Positions 47,191-56,301 of a stretch of 64,000 nt of DNA are shown here, in pieces (position 1 is the stretch's first letter; each line of letters starts with the position of its first letter). Under the pieces are notes generated by a model, which saw only the letters and a list, made by a program, of their open reading frames with translations, was not told the DNA's origin and searched no databases. Position numbers and translations under genes: made by a program. Origin of the DNA: Chondrus crispus (lineage: Eukaryota > Rhodophyta > Florideophyceae > Gigartinales > Gigartinaceae); the NCBI RefSeq assembly GCF_000350225.1, contig NW_005179056.1, forward strand, positions 1-64,000. Direction: 5' to 3'.

Positions 47191-47484
47191 TTGAACCGGA
47201 ATTTACTGCACGAGAAGGTCAGTGGGACCCAAACCTACTGCGTACTCTGTAGTTGGGTCAAAAGAGGGACAAAAGACGGGCGACCCAAGACACTTAGAAA
47301 GGGCTCGCGCCAGGTGCAGTGGTGTTCTACATGTAGGCAAGCTATCTGCTGCAGCTGCCGGACGGTCTGGCATTCTCGCCCTACACTGAGGCGACATGGG
47401 CCCTCTCCTGTCCATGAGAGGGAGTTTGACTCTGAGCGACGCACTCCTCGACGAATAAGGCAGGCTTCACAAGCCCGAGAGTGA
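47191..47484 (+). pseudogene. piggyBac transposase C-terminal Cys-rich domain, orphan
   Basis: 97 codons open, without an ATG at the start (a stop lies just upstream; an exon joined by splicing is possible at GCGTAG|G). It contains YCVLC, WCSTC, CSCRTVWH: paired C-x2-C motifs ending in a His, the cross-brace zinc pattern of the Cys-rich domain that lets piggyBac transposases bind their terminal repeats. The tail is basic. Only this DNA-binding end is left; the catalytic core is gone. Confidence 0.65.
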
Positions 47485-47965
47485 AGGCCGTAAAATGTCT
47501 GTAGAACAAGGCTATCAGCTATGCTTTTTAGATGGGTTTGTGATGGTTTGTTGGTGTTGGAGATGATTGTGAGACAATGGTGTGAGAGTCATAAAACAAT
47601 TTGTGTGTGAATCACAAAACAGTCAACAGAAGAGCACTTCGAGATGTTGACGTCACAAAAATAAAGTGAGATTCATAAAAACAAAGCGAGATTCACAAAA
47701 CTTGTGAGAATTTTGAGACGTTTGTGTGCATTTTGTGAAGTTTATGCCCCGATCACAAAATAGGACCACCCCACACTTTTCGGGAGGACACTACTCGAAA
47801 AGTACGGGTCTCCTGGAGACAAAACGTATATCTTCTTAACGACAACACAATTCTGCGTTCAACGAACCTACTCTCGGGACGTAGCGCTCAACAAGACCGA
47901 AGCAGGAGGAAAATAACCCGACTGGGGCAAAAAATAGCCGTCACAAAAAAGGAGCACAGGGTTAA

Positions 47966-48880
47966 GACAGTGGTGATGCCCATGAGAGGAATGCCCGCGT
48001 CCAGCGAAATCCACTCCCGTGTCAGAGTGCGAGCCTTTCTGAACTCCCACGAAGCTTCGGTTCGCAATGTTCATACTAGGTCTAATCCGCGTAAAAGGTC
48101 AAGCATATCGGAATGCTTTACATTTCAAACTAATTCATATGCTCCAGTTTAGTTGTAGAGTACCTACCGTATGTAGCACGAAGAGATGACCACCCTTCGT
48201 CACCAAAAGCACTACTGACCGAAACGTGAGAAACCACCATTTCGCTGATGTGCGTAACCACCGGTTGGTTAGAGACGTTCGAAAGGCGTCAAAGGTTGTG
48301 CTTGTCCCAACACGAACAACAACTTCTGGCACCGCTTCACGAAAGGCAGTACAGTATGTACAGTAAAGTCTTCCATTGAAGGATCATTTTAATTTTAATA
48401 TCAATACAGTAGACATTACAGAAGGACGTACGATACAGTTCAGTATATGACGTTCAAAATTGATAAATTTTGAACGTCGCCAGGCTGCGAGGGGAATTCC
48501 CGTTCGTCATCGCTGTTCAAGAGTATTCGCTTTGCTCTGGAGTCTATAAGGAGGTTTTATCTCTAATCACACTCCCACTGCTGTAGCGGATCGCGCACCC
48601 GTGAACGGATTAGATTTCACTGCCGCGTCCTCCAAAACTTGAGTCTAGCCCTGCGTGCTGGTGCAGTTTTAACAAATTGGGAATTGGACACACTCATTTC
48701 TCGATTTTCATTTGGAATCACTTCAAGACGTTTACTCCATTTCGATTTAGGGTGTTGAAGAAGCCCTCTCAAGAGCGCAACCCCGCTCTCCCTACGCCTC
48801 TGCTTTGGTCAACTTACTAAATCTGCATCCACTCAAGAGATTTGTGCTATTCCCGGTCGAGAACCCTCGCTTGAAGCAAA
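47966..48880. other. Upstream region of RPB3
   Basis: No gene seen. A palindrome at 48449-48478 has 13-bp arms (GACGTTCAAAATT) around a 4-bp spacer. The last 400 bp before 48881 are the likely promoter and 5' UTR of RPB3; no clear TATA box was seen. Confidence 0.4.
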
Positions 48881-49840
48881 ATGCCGTACGGTCGACTACC
48901 CTCTCTGGTGGTCAAGGAGACGCCAAAGGAGAGATCTCGTTTTGAAATGAAGTTTGACCTATCGGATACAGACGTCTCAATGGCGAATGCAATCCGGCGT
49001 GTGATGATAGCGGAGGTACCTACCATGGCGATTGAGCAGGTCACTGTTATTGAAAACTCATCACCTCTTCACGATGAGTATATCACGCATCGTCTAGGCC
49101 TCATTCCGTTATATTCTTCGCGGGTGGACGAAATAGAGTACAGCCGTGACTGTGAAGAGTGTGAGGACTATTGTCTCAACTGCTCAGTTTCTTTCGAGCT
49201 CAAGGTTACCGCGCCATTGGACAGTACGGTAACAAATGTGACATCACGCCACGTGAAGTGCACGGACGTAGAGGGTCCAGGTCCGGCTCATTCAATGTTG
49301 CCGGTCCACGACTCTGGGGATGACAGCGATCATCGAAGGGGTGAGAAAGAGAGTGAGATTCTGATCGCCAAGCTGTCGCGAGGACAAAAGCTAAACATGA
49401 CGATGATAGCACGCAAGGGCTTGGGTAAGGATCATGCAAAATGGTCGCCGATGTGCACGGTGGCATACCGGATAGTTCCACCAGCCGTAGAACTTGTACT
49501 GGAACGGATCAACGCCTTGTTTACGACAGAACAAAAGGCAGAGCTACTTGAGGCGTCTCAAGGGCTGCTGAAAATGGATGAAAGCGTAGGATGGCTTGAG
49601 TATGAAACTCCGTTCAAGTTAGGAAGAATTGCGATTACACCCGATACGACACGGAAAGCAGGAGAGCTTGCGTTGAAGGCGGGAGGCACGGCCAGTGAGG
49701 TTGTGAAATACAACCCCGAACCAGAACGTTTCGAGTTCGTGGCGGAGACTACTGGGGCCTTGTCGCCGCGAAAAGCACTGATGACAGCGCTGGACATTTT
49801 ATCAAAGAAAATCGATACGTTGGCTGCGAATCAAAGATAA
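48881..49840 (+). CDS. RPB3: DNA-directed RNA polymerase II subunit RPB3
   Basis: 319 residues, single exon. RPB3 pairs with RPB11 to form the alpha-like platform that seeds assembly of RNA polymerase II in the nucleus. Visible: the alpha-like N-terminal block (DVSMANAIRRVMIAEVPTMA, residues 31-50), EYITHRLGLIPL (66-77), the zinc loop with Cys91, 94, 98 and 101 (CEECEDYCLNC), and KGLGKDHAKWSPMCTVAY, the RPB3 signature that separates it from the Pol I/III paralogue. The C-terminal part (FEFVAETTGALSP...ALDIL) is the second dimerisation strand-helix. Length is typical (268-330 residues). Its stop is 27 bp from the stop of the convergent zinc-finger gene. Confidence 0.95.
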   Translation: MPYGRLPSLVVKETPKERSRFEMKFDLSDTDVSMANAIRRVMIAEVPTMAIEQVTVIENSSPLHDEYITHRLGLIPLYSSRVDEIEYSRDCEECEDYCLNCSVSFELKVTAPLDSTVTNVTSRHVKCTDVEGPGPAHSMLPVHDSGDDSDHRRGEKESEILIAKLSRGQKLNMTMIARKGLGKDHAKWSPMCTVAYRIVPPAVELVLERINALFTTEQKAELLEASQGLLKMDESVGWLEYETPFKLGRIAITPDTTRKAGELALKAGGTASEVVKYNPEPERFEFVAETTGALSPRKALMTALDILSKKIDTLAANQR

Positions 49841-49867
49841 AAGCCAAGGGAACGGGATGATTGAAAG

Positions 49868-50349
49868 CTACTGGAGATGGTCGAAGCAGTCTGACACGTT
49901 GAGCTTCGGGTGCTTGTTCTCAGCGTGTTGGCGGAGCGAGACTTCCGACATGGTGCACATAAATCCCTGTAGGGTGAGTGTTGGAAAGAGAGAAAAGGTT
50001 TTAGATGATGACATAAGGTGAGCGAGCGAGTGGGTGGGTGGGTAGGTGAGCAAGTGAGGTGTAAAGATATGAAATGTACATACAGTACGACAAACTTTGC
50101 AGACGATGGTCATAGCCTTTTCGTTTGTTAGCTTTTGGGAGCCCTTTGCACCTTTCCCAGCCTTGGCCGCGTTGCGCACGCGCTTGGTTGCGGACTTGGC
50201 TCCGTTTCTGTGGAGGAAGGGATTGGAAGAAGGGATTGGAAGAAGGGTGTGAAGTGTCGCTTGTTAGTTGCACGGGGATGGGATGCGTTCCATTTCTGGG
50301 AAGAGGTGGGGAGACATATAAACGGCGGAAAGACGTACCCTCCTCCCAT
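49868..50349 (-). CDS. Small C2H2 zinc-finger protein (plant At2g23090-like family), three exons
   Basis: Proposed model on the minus strand: exon 1 50349-50339 (11 coding nt, ATGGGAGGAGG), intron GTACGT...CCACAG (50338-50208), exon 2 50207-50084, intron GTATGT...CTACAG (50083-49967), exon 3 49966-49868. Product 77 residues. It starts MGGGNGAKSATK, then a Lys/Ala-rich stretch, then a C2H2 finger with Cys40, Cys43, His59 and His64 (CKVCRTGFMC...HAENKHP). Start, finger and ending (DCFDHL) match, from memory, a small conserved plant/eukaryotic family whose members are about 78 residues long; function not established. The length and frame agree exactly across all three exons, which makes the model strong. 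Convergent with RPB3. Confidence 0.88.
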
Positions 50350-50839
50350 GCTTTCTGCGGGGTTTTGGCAAAGATACAATGAATAAAGACGAGGTTGCTT
50401 GAAACGTTGAGCAGCACGAGTGGTAGTTTGTCAGGCCAGACGGAGGCGACAGAAGGAGAAGGGGGACTGTGCGGTGGGATGCAGTGCGCGAGGCGGAGCG
50501 CAGCAGACCTGCGTGCCATTCGCTGCGAATCGGGATGCCACCACGTGTAGGCTGGATCACGGACGGATATGACGTAAGAAAATTGGGTGATCTGCAGCTA
50601 GGCGCTTCCCGGCCGCCCCAGGGCGCCAAGACTGCCCACATTGCCGTTGAGCCTGTCCGTTCCCTCCCAAATCTTTTTTTCGTCCTTCTCCTTCCTCCTC
50701 CTCCTTCCTTCCTCCCTTCGTCCTCCGCCCTCCTCCCTCAGCCCATTGTCCTCCTTCTTCCGCACTCCTCCCATCGGCATTCTATCCACTGGGTTCCCTA
50801 CTCACCCGGCGATCCCGCCCCCTGTCTCCACCTCCAACC

Positions 50840-51874
50840 ATGTCCTCTACTCCACACCTCAAGTCCCCCTCCTCCTTCGACCTCTTCGAGGACGACTTCG
50901 CAGAGGCCTCCATCGAAGCCATCTCTTTTGCCGCAATGCGCAATATTCCCTCCAAACCTCCCCATCCTGCTGATGACCACTCCTTTCCCACCCCCTCCCC
51001 GTCCCTCCCCTCCCGCGCTACGGCCTTCCGACGCGCTCTCTCCTCCCTTTCCTCCCACCCGAACTCCACTTCCTCCCGCCGCCCAAGACCTTCGGACCTG
51101 GGCCTAAACACTACCCACTCCCTTCCCCGCCCTTCTCTTTCTCCGTCGCCGACGCTCTCGACCTCTTCCCCGCGCTTGTCACCTCCTGTTAACCTCAAGC
51201 TAGCTCCCTTCCCATCTACATGGTATTTCGACGTTCTCGCTCTTCCGCACAACGCACTCCGCGCAGAGCTCGCCGATCTTACCGCCATGCTCGCTTCGCT
51301 CTCTTCCACTGCCCCGCACCTACTCCTGCGCATGCGCGCGCTAGCTGACTGGTGGCCCAAGTTTGACGCCTTACTAGCAGACTATTTTGCCTTCGAAAGT
51401 ACAGTCCTGATGCCGTGGATCTACCGCGGTGGGGCCGCCCACGATCTCCAGGATCTCCGCCAGAAAATGGCCAGTCACGCAGCCTACATCAACGATATGT
51501 TCCTCGAGGTTCACAACGTTCTTGCACTCTTCAACGCTAACCCGGATACAGACGTCCTTCCGCTTCTCATCAGGACCGTCCGCGAATTTGTGCCAAGTCT
51601 ATTGCAGTATTTCGATGTCGAGGAGCGCTACCTTCCGTCAGTTATTCAAGCCGGGCATACGGAGACAGACGCTTTCAACGTCACTAGACTTATGACTAGG
51701 AAGCTTGATGCCGTTCTGCTCACTAGGTGGATTCCGAGTAGGAAGGAGAGGAACGCAATCCGCAGAATGTATATGACGCCCTCCGCCTGCATCAAGTACT
51801 TTGCTAAACGTCGGAAGGCCTACGTCACGCATCTAGATCTTGTTCATGTCGTTCGGGATACTGTTCTGGTATAG
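50840..51874 (+). CDS. Hemerythrin-like four-helix protein 1
   Basis: 344 residues, single exon. Residues 1-120 are low-complexity Ser/Pro-rich. Residues about 127-344 resemble a hemerythrin/HHE four-helix domain: WYFDVLALPHN (His137) on helix A, FDALLADYFAFESTVLMPW on helix B, and a later YFDVEERYLP helix. At the usual H-x3-E positions of helices B and D the His is replaced by Tyr or Phe, with the acidic residue kept, so a di-iron site would be altered or absent. The gene at 52914 encodes a paralogous domain on the same strand. Upstream (50640-50800) is a long pyrimidine-rich promoter; the gene is divergent from the zinc-finger gene. The fold assignment is moderate. Confidence 0.7.
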   Translation: MSSTPHLKSPSSFDLFEDDFAEASIEAISFAAMRNIPSKPPHPADDHSFPTPSPSLPSRATAFRRALSSLSSHPNSTSSRRPRPSDLGLNTTHSLPRPSLSPSPTLSTSSPRLSPPVNLKLAPFPSTWYFDVLALPHNALRAELADLTAMLASLSSTAPHLLLRMRALADWWPKFDALLADYFAFESTVLMPWIYRGGAAHDLQDLRQKMASHAAYINDMFLEVHNVLALFNANPDTDVLPLLIRTVREFVPSLLQYFDVEERYLPSVIQAGHTETDAFNVTRLMTRKLDAVLLTRWIPSRKERNAIRRMYMTPSACIKYFAKRRKAYVTHLDLVHVVRDTVLV

Positions 51875-51876
51875 CG

Positions 51877-52913
51877 TTTGATTTCTTTGTTGATATCAAA
51901 TCGATCAGGTTTCGTTACGGTCCCATTGGCATGCTCCGGAGACCATTGCTACCTGAAAAGGCTGGCTGGTGCTCGAAGCTAGTTGGTACAATCCGCTCAC
52001 GCCTACAGACAACATGCGACCAAGCCAGGCTGGCCCAGATTGCGTTGGAGCAAAGATACAATTTTGAAGGAGTACACAACTTCTTCACATGAATGAAGTT
52101 GAAAACGCTGCCCTACCGTCCTCTAGCATAGACTGTACGACATTTTCATTCACGACTATGGCAACATCTAATCGATGCTACCATACTGGTTGGTTGCGGA
52201 CGTCGGGTTCCCTGGTCCACAGACCGCTTGTCTCTATCGCAAAGAACCTCATGTTGCGTTTTGCTGCCCAAGATCGTCCTTGTCCTCTCCCATGTACATA
52301 TGGACTTGACGCTATTTTGTATTCATAGCATACAGGAGTCTTCTCTTGGTTTTTTGCGCCCAGCTTCGATCACAAGGTTTACCAGTTTTATTGACCGTTT
52401 CCTTGCGGCGTCCATACGGTCATATAGCACGGGGGCGTCAAAAGCTGCATCTGCCATCAAAGTAGAGAATTTGGGATTAAACATGTCCAAGTCGCTAGCG
52501 AACAGTATCCAGAAATTATTAAGAATCTGACCGACCTTCTGTTGCATTCACCCTTTATTTTTATTGCTTTGCTCCGCTCAGTTCACTCTTTCCAAGAAAA
52601 GAAGCGCGCTAAATGCTAACGTTGCGTGTTTGCTTTAGAGCCAACAAATGCTTTTTTTTGTCTCGAGCTTTCAATGTATTGCAATATTTTGGCAGAGTCG
52701 TGCACTGCCCATCCCCCGGCTTCGCTTATACCACTGCACTTTCGCAGAGTCGTGCCCTGGAAGTGACTGACTCCGCCTGTGTCGGTATAGTTCGCATCCG
52801 AACGTTTAGTGATTTCCTTTCGACATAGACGCCGCCTATACACATAATACTGGCCCGCCAAGAGCCCAATACTGGGCGTGAGAATGCTTGACGGGCAGTG
52901 ATCCCAATTCGGC
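51877..52913. other. Intergenic stretch between the two hemerythrin-like genes
   Basis: About 1 kb with only short ORFs, the longest conserved-looking being 74 codons on the minus strand (52547-52323), not supported further. It contains the 3' UTR of the first gene and the promoter of the second; no repeat ends were seen. Confidence 0.35.
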
Positions 52914-55532
52914 ATGAACAACAGGCAAGGGACGACAGCTTCCCGAGATGTGGCTTTGGGTAATCGGTCGATACCTTTGGACGCCGCAGCGAAGGAGAGA
53001 CAACGCAGCCGAGGGATAGCTGTGAGTCCAGAAACACTGGAAATTGAGTACGAGTATGGAAATGGTGACCTGAGTCTCTCAGATAATGAAAGAGATACTC
53101 ATTCGGATATTGCGCCAAGCGGTCGAAAACTTATCATGGTATATGACGAAGATGGTAACGCTACTCCTATGCCCATGGGAAGATTCTACTATGACAGCGT
53201 GCAAAGTGATAACCGAGATGAGGTCAAGGAAGCGGATGGGACTCCAGCTCAAGTTGAGGGAGCACAGCTTCCGGTCAACTCGAATCCCTCATGTACACCC
53301 ACCGTCGCGCCGGCTTTCGGCAGAAAAGGAGCTGAAGCAGTTGCTTCACAAACAAGTGGCCATGTGTCAAGAGAACCTCATGTATCTACATACGAGGGTG
53401 CTTACGTTGAGGACGCAGATGATCACGAATATGAAGATGATGATGAAATCGTTGCAAGTGATCCTTTCAAGAACCAATTTATGCGCATTTCGATACCAGC
53501 GGCGCAGCTAATGGATGTTTCTCGCGTCAAAAAAGACCTCGATCACAACAAGGTGCAGCAAAGAAGAGGTTTGAGAGTGGGGCTTCAAAGAGCTGTCAGT
53601 ACAGTAAAGATAGCAGACGGAGGACGGTCTAGGACCAACGAGAGCGTCCCTATGGTCTCGAAACAGAGTTCTGGGGCGAGATTATCTGCACGAAAGCTAA
53701 CGAGGAGCATGTCTTTTACAAAAGAGAAGAAGGCCAACCCCGACGTCCACTTCGAAACTGTAAAAAAGGTATCTGAGCCGGAGAAGGCACTTATGCTTGA
53801 ACGTTCTCGAGACAGTACAGCTACGAGGCCTGCAAAAAGGCAGGGTCTAAGCGCAGCTGGTCGGTTAATGTCTATGAACAAGAACAAGGGTGTCGCCGGG
53901 GAAAAGTCAGATACTTCACAAGGGGCAAAGAATGCAGATCGCGATAGAACTACAGGGCTGGGCTCAAAACCGTCATCACGAGCTGCATCACAGACTTTCA
54001 CATCAACGACCGGCAAGACTGCGACGAGGTCTGGCTTGGCACAAGTAGGGCGCCTGTTGTCTCGGAATAGGAAGAAAACCTATCAGGCCTCGACTTCTCC
54101 GGTTACCCCTACGACGGAAGTCGACCGCCAACTCGAATCGGAGTCCATGGTTTCTGATCGATCGGTTGATCGAGAAAGACCAGAAGGCAAGAGCGAGAAG
54201 CAGAGTAACGCACCGGGCAGGATGAGTCTTGCAAAAATGGGCAGGATAATGTCTCTTCGTTCGAGGAGAAATATATCTCAGCAACAAAGTGATGCTGCTG
54301 GAGAGAGGCACGGTGGAAAGGATGTCAGCAAAAAGGCCCACATGTCTCCGTTGAGCTCGAGTACACTCTCAAGTAATCCACTAGAGGGTTCAGCCTCTGA
54401 ATCTGATAGGCAGGGGCAGGGACAGGAAGGTGAGCGAACAAGGTCTTCAGGAAACAATTTGCGCAAGGAAGCGACAAGAATGAATTTGAGGGCTGCAGGG
54501 AGACTGTTGTCCTTTTCCAGAAAGCCGCCAGCCTCAGGGGATGGGCAGAAGGTGCCAACTTTCCCATCGCGGAAGGACGTGTCTGTCGAACATGTGGATA
54601 ATGCAAAAGGATCGCACCTGGGATTGCGAGGTAGTGAGCCGGAAAGCAACGCTAGAAAGTTGGACGGCAGAGCAAACAAATTCTTCTACTCTGAAATCAG
54701 TTCTGAGCGCATTCGAGCGAGCAAGACACTCAGGTCTGAAACGCACATTAGAGTCCCTGTGATCGCTATGGCAGAGTATTCCGGCCCAGTGTCTCGAACA
54801 AAATGGTACATTGACGGTTTTACTCTACCTCATAATGCTGTTCGACGGGAATGCATCGATTTGTACGAGATTCTGACGTCGATGGCAAGATGTAAGGGAA
54901 CTGGCGATATTACCAGGGATGACATCAACGATATTGAGGACTGGTGGCAAACGGCAAGCTCGTTCTTCAACTGCTACTTTGAGATGGAGAGAACGATTCT
55001 GTTTCCGTGGGTGGATGCGGCAGGGACAAGCGACGAAGAGGTGCAGCTTGCGCTTTCAAAAATGCGAAGCTTGAAAGATCGATTGCAAGAACACCTTGTA
55101 AAGGTTGATAACGTGTGGAATGAGAAGCCGTTGAGCAGTCCCGAAGAAATGTTTGCTCTATTGTACAAGGCGGTTGATTTGTTTGTTCCTCGGCTCATGA
55201 ACTACTTCGCCGATCAAGAAGTGCTCCTTCCCACAATAGTTAGGGGCTTCTACAAGCTTGAAGATCGAACAAAAATGGACAAAGAAATGGTGAATGTGTT
55301 CATGGGCGGACCGCTGACTCGAAAGTCGAAGGAAGAGCAACACCATAATCTTATTTTACTAATCCGATGGATTGGAAACCCCAGACAGCTTCGGGCATGG
55401 ATCGGGAAGAACCTGAACAGTAATGCCCGTGCTCAATACGGCAACTGGTACAATCAATACCAGGAGCATCACTATCGTTTCGTCAAAACGCTGAGGAACA
55501 GAAGCAAAGTAATGCTTTCTATAGCACCGTAG
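52914..55532 (+). CDS. Hemerythrin-like protein 2 with long repeat-bearing N-terminal region
   Basis: 872 residues, single exon. Residues about 620-872 form a hemerythrin-like domain paralogous to the previous gene (WYIDGFTLPHN with His640; NCYFEMERTILFPW; YFADQEVLLP). As in the paralogue, the helix B and D His ligands are replaced by aromatic residues. The N-terminal 600 residues are charged and disordered-looking, with acidic stretches early (about 40-70 and 160-185). A short basic motif L-x3-G-R-[LI]-[ML]-S followed by Arg/Lys occurs four times, near residues 310-325, 373-388, 436-452 and 521-537. The motif could be a membrane- or protein-docking element; no match is known to me. Same strand as the paralogue, about 1 kb downstream, suggesting tandem duplication followed by gain or loss of the N-terminal region. 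Confidence 0.75.
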   Translation: MNNRQGTTASRDVALGNRSIPLDAAAKERQRSRGIAVSPETLEIEYEYGNGDLSLSDNERDTHSDIAPSGRKLIMVYDEDGNATPMPMGRFYYDSVQSDNRDEVKEADGTPAQVEGAQLPVNSNPSCTPTVAPAFGRKGAEAVASQTSGHVSREPHVSTYEGAYVEDADDHEYEDDDEIVASDPFKNQFMRISIPAAQLMDVSRVKKDLDHNKVQQRRGLRVGLQRAVSTVKIADGGRSRTNESVPMVSKQSSGARLSARKLTRSMSFTKEKKANPDVHFETVKKVSEPEKALMLERSRDSTATRPAKRQGLSAAGRLMSMNKNKGVAGEKSDTSQGAKNADRDRTTGLGSKPSSRAASQTFTSTTGKTATRSGLAQVGRLLSRNRKKTYQASTSPVTPTTEVDRQLESESMVSDRSVDRERPEGKSEKQSNAPGRMSLAKMGRIMSLRSRRNISQQQSDAAGERHGGKDVSKKAHMSPLSSSTLSSNPLEGSASESDRQGQGQEGERTRSSGNNLRKEATRMNLRAAGRLLSFSRKPPASGDGQKVPTFPSRKDVSVEHVDNAKGSHLGLRGSEPESNARKLDGRANKFFYSEISSERIRASKTLRSETHIRVPVIAMAEYSGPVSRTKWYIDGFTLPHNAVRRECIDLYEILTSMARCKGTGDITRDDINDIEDWWQTASSFFNCYFEMERTILFPWVDAAGTSDEEVQLALSKMRSLKDRLQEHLVKVDNVWNEKPLSSPEEMFALLYKAVDLFVPRLMNYFADQEVLLPTIVRGFYKLEDRTKMDKEMVNVFMGGPLTRKSKEEQHHNLILLIRWIGNPRQLRAWIGKNLNSNARAQYGNWYNQYQEHHYRFVKTLRNRSKVMLSIAP

Positions 55533-55875
55533 TTCCGCGTGAATTAGGATATTGTGAACTAAATCGTAGCGCACATCTGACCGGGTTTAAGAAACCATGA
55601 TAGTACTACAGTATCCTCAAACGGAAAGACGTCGACAGAAAATGATAAGATTTGTAAATGTGACGGTAGCTTTACGTCGCTCGTTTCGTCGAGAACGGGC
55701 TCATCGTACATGTCAGGAGGACGATCCTCTGATGCGAAAACAGGCAGTGATTAAAAAGTGATTAATTCGGACAAACTCAGTCGAGCCAGCTATCCGCAGG
55801 GAGACGCTGAAGACGGCGGCAAGTCGTGAAAGCCATACAGTTGGGCATTTTATTTTTCGCGTTGAGTTACGGAAA

Positions 55876-55962
55876 CGAAGAACGCGTGTTGGAACAAGCA
55901 AGTCTTCGCAATGCGAAGCAATTGCAATGCGAAGACTTGCTTGTTCCAACACGCGTTCTTCG
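55876..55962. repeat. Near-perfect hairpin, 35-bp arms
   Basis: 55876-55910 is the reverse complement of 55928-55962 (35 bp, no mismatch), with a 17-bp spacer that is itself partly self-complementary. It lies between the hemerythrin-like gene and RFC3. Too long for a simple terminator and without a T-run. Confidence 0.85.
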
Positions 55963-55968
55963 CGTTCT

Positions 55969-56015
55969 CACTATCTCCTGGGATATGCGAACTTCGCATA
56001 TCCCAGGAGATAGTG
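55969..56015. repeat. Perfect hairpin, 23-bp arms, 1-bp spacer
   Basis: 55969-55991 pairs exactly with 55993-56015. It starts six bases after the previous hairpin, giving a double cruciform about 290 bp before the RFC3 start. Confidence 0.85.
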
Positions 56016-56301
56016 CCAGTTGTTGGATGGCCCACTGGGCCTCGCGTGAGGTCCCCGGGTGCATCAATCGAAAGCACAATCGACACGACTCACACGTGTG
56101 ATTCTGGATTCTTTCAGAGCACACTACTTGCATTACAGGTCAATAACAGCAACTGTCTTTTTGGAGGGAAAGTCACCCAATGTGCGGCTCACGGTTCGCT
56201 GCGGGCAGATAGCCGCGGGAGGGGTCGGCATATGTTTGTATAAGGTCTGCAGTTCCGGCAGTGTCAAGGCCGAACAGCCCGCGTTCCATATACGGGATAG
56301 A

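Larger units (their letters stand above)
46680..47961 (+). mobile_element. piggyBac-derived element, 1282 bp, TTAA target
   Basis: Terminal repeats CCCTGTGCTCC at 46680-46690 and its exact reverse complement at 47951-47961, continuing with a TTTGTGACG match after a 1-bp slip. TTAA flanks both ends (46676-46679 and 47962-47965), the hallmark of piggyBac insertion. Subterminal regions are full of TTTGTGA / TCACAAA repeats in both directions. At about half the length of an autonomous piggyBac, with no DDD catalytic core, it is an internally deleted, non-autonomous copy. It holds its own TATA box and a short Cys-rich ORF. Confidence 0.88.

Noticed and set aside
46700-47950. CRISPR-like array from repeated TTTGTGA/TCACAAA motifs
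   Set aside because: Spacing is irregular, both orientations occur and the block has piggyBac ends; these are subterminal repeats.
50001-50519. 172-codon minus-strand ORF across the zinc-finger gene
   Set aside because: It reads through both introns in the wrong frame; the spliced 77-residue model fits the family exactly.
52323-52547. 74-codon minus-strand ORF between the hemerythrin-like genes
   Set aside because: Short, no motif, no splice partner seen; length is within chance.
56059-56301. 81-residue N-terminal extension of RFC3
   Set aside because: The extension is unlike any RFC subunit; MASDSLLWVDKYRP at 56302 is the normal start.
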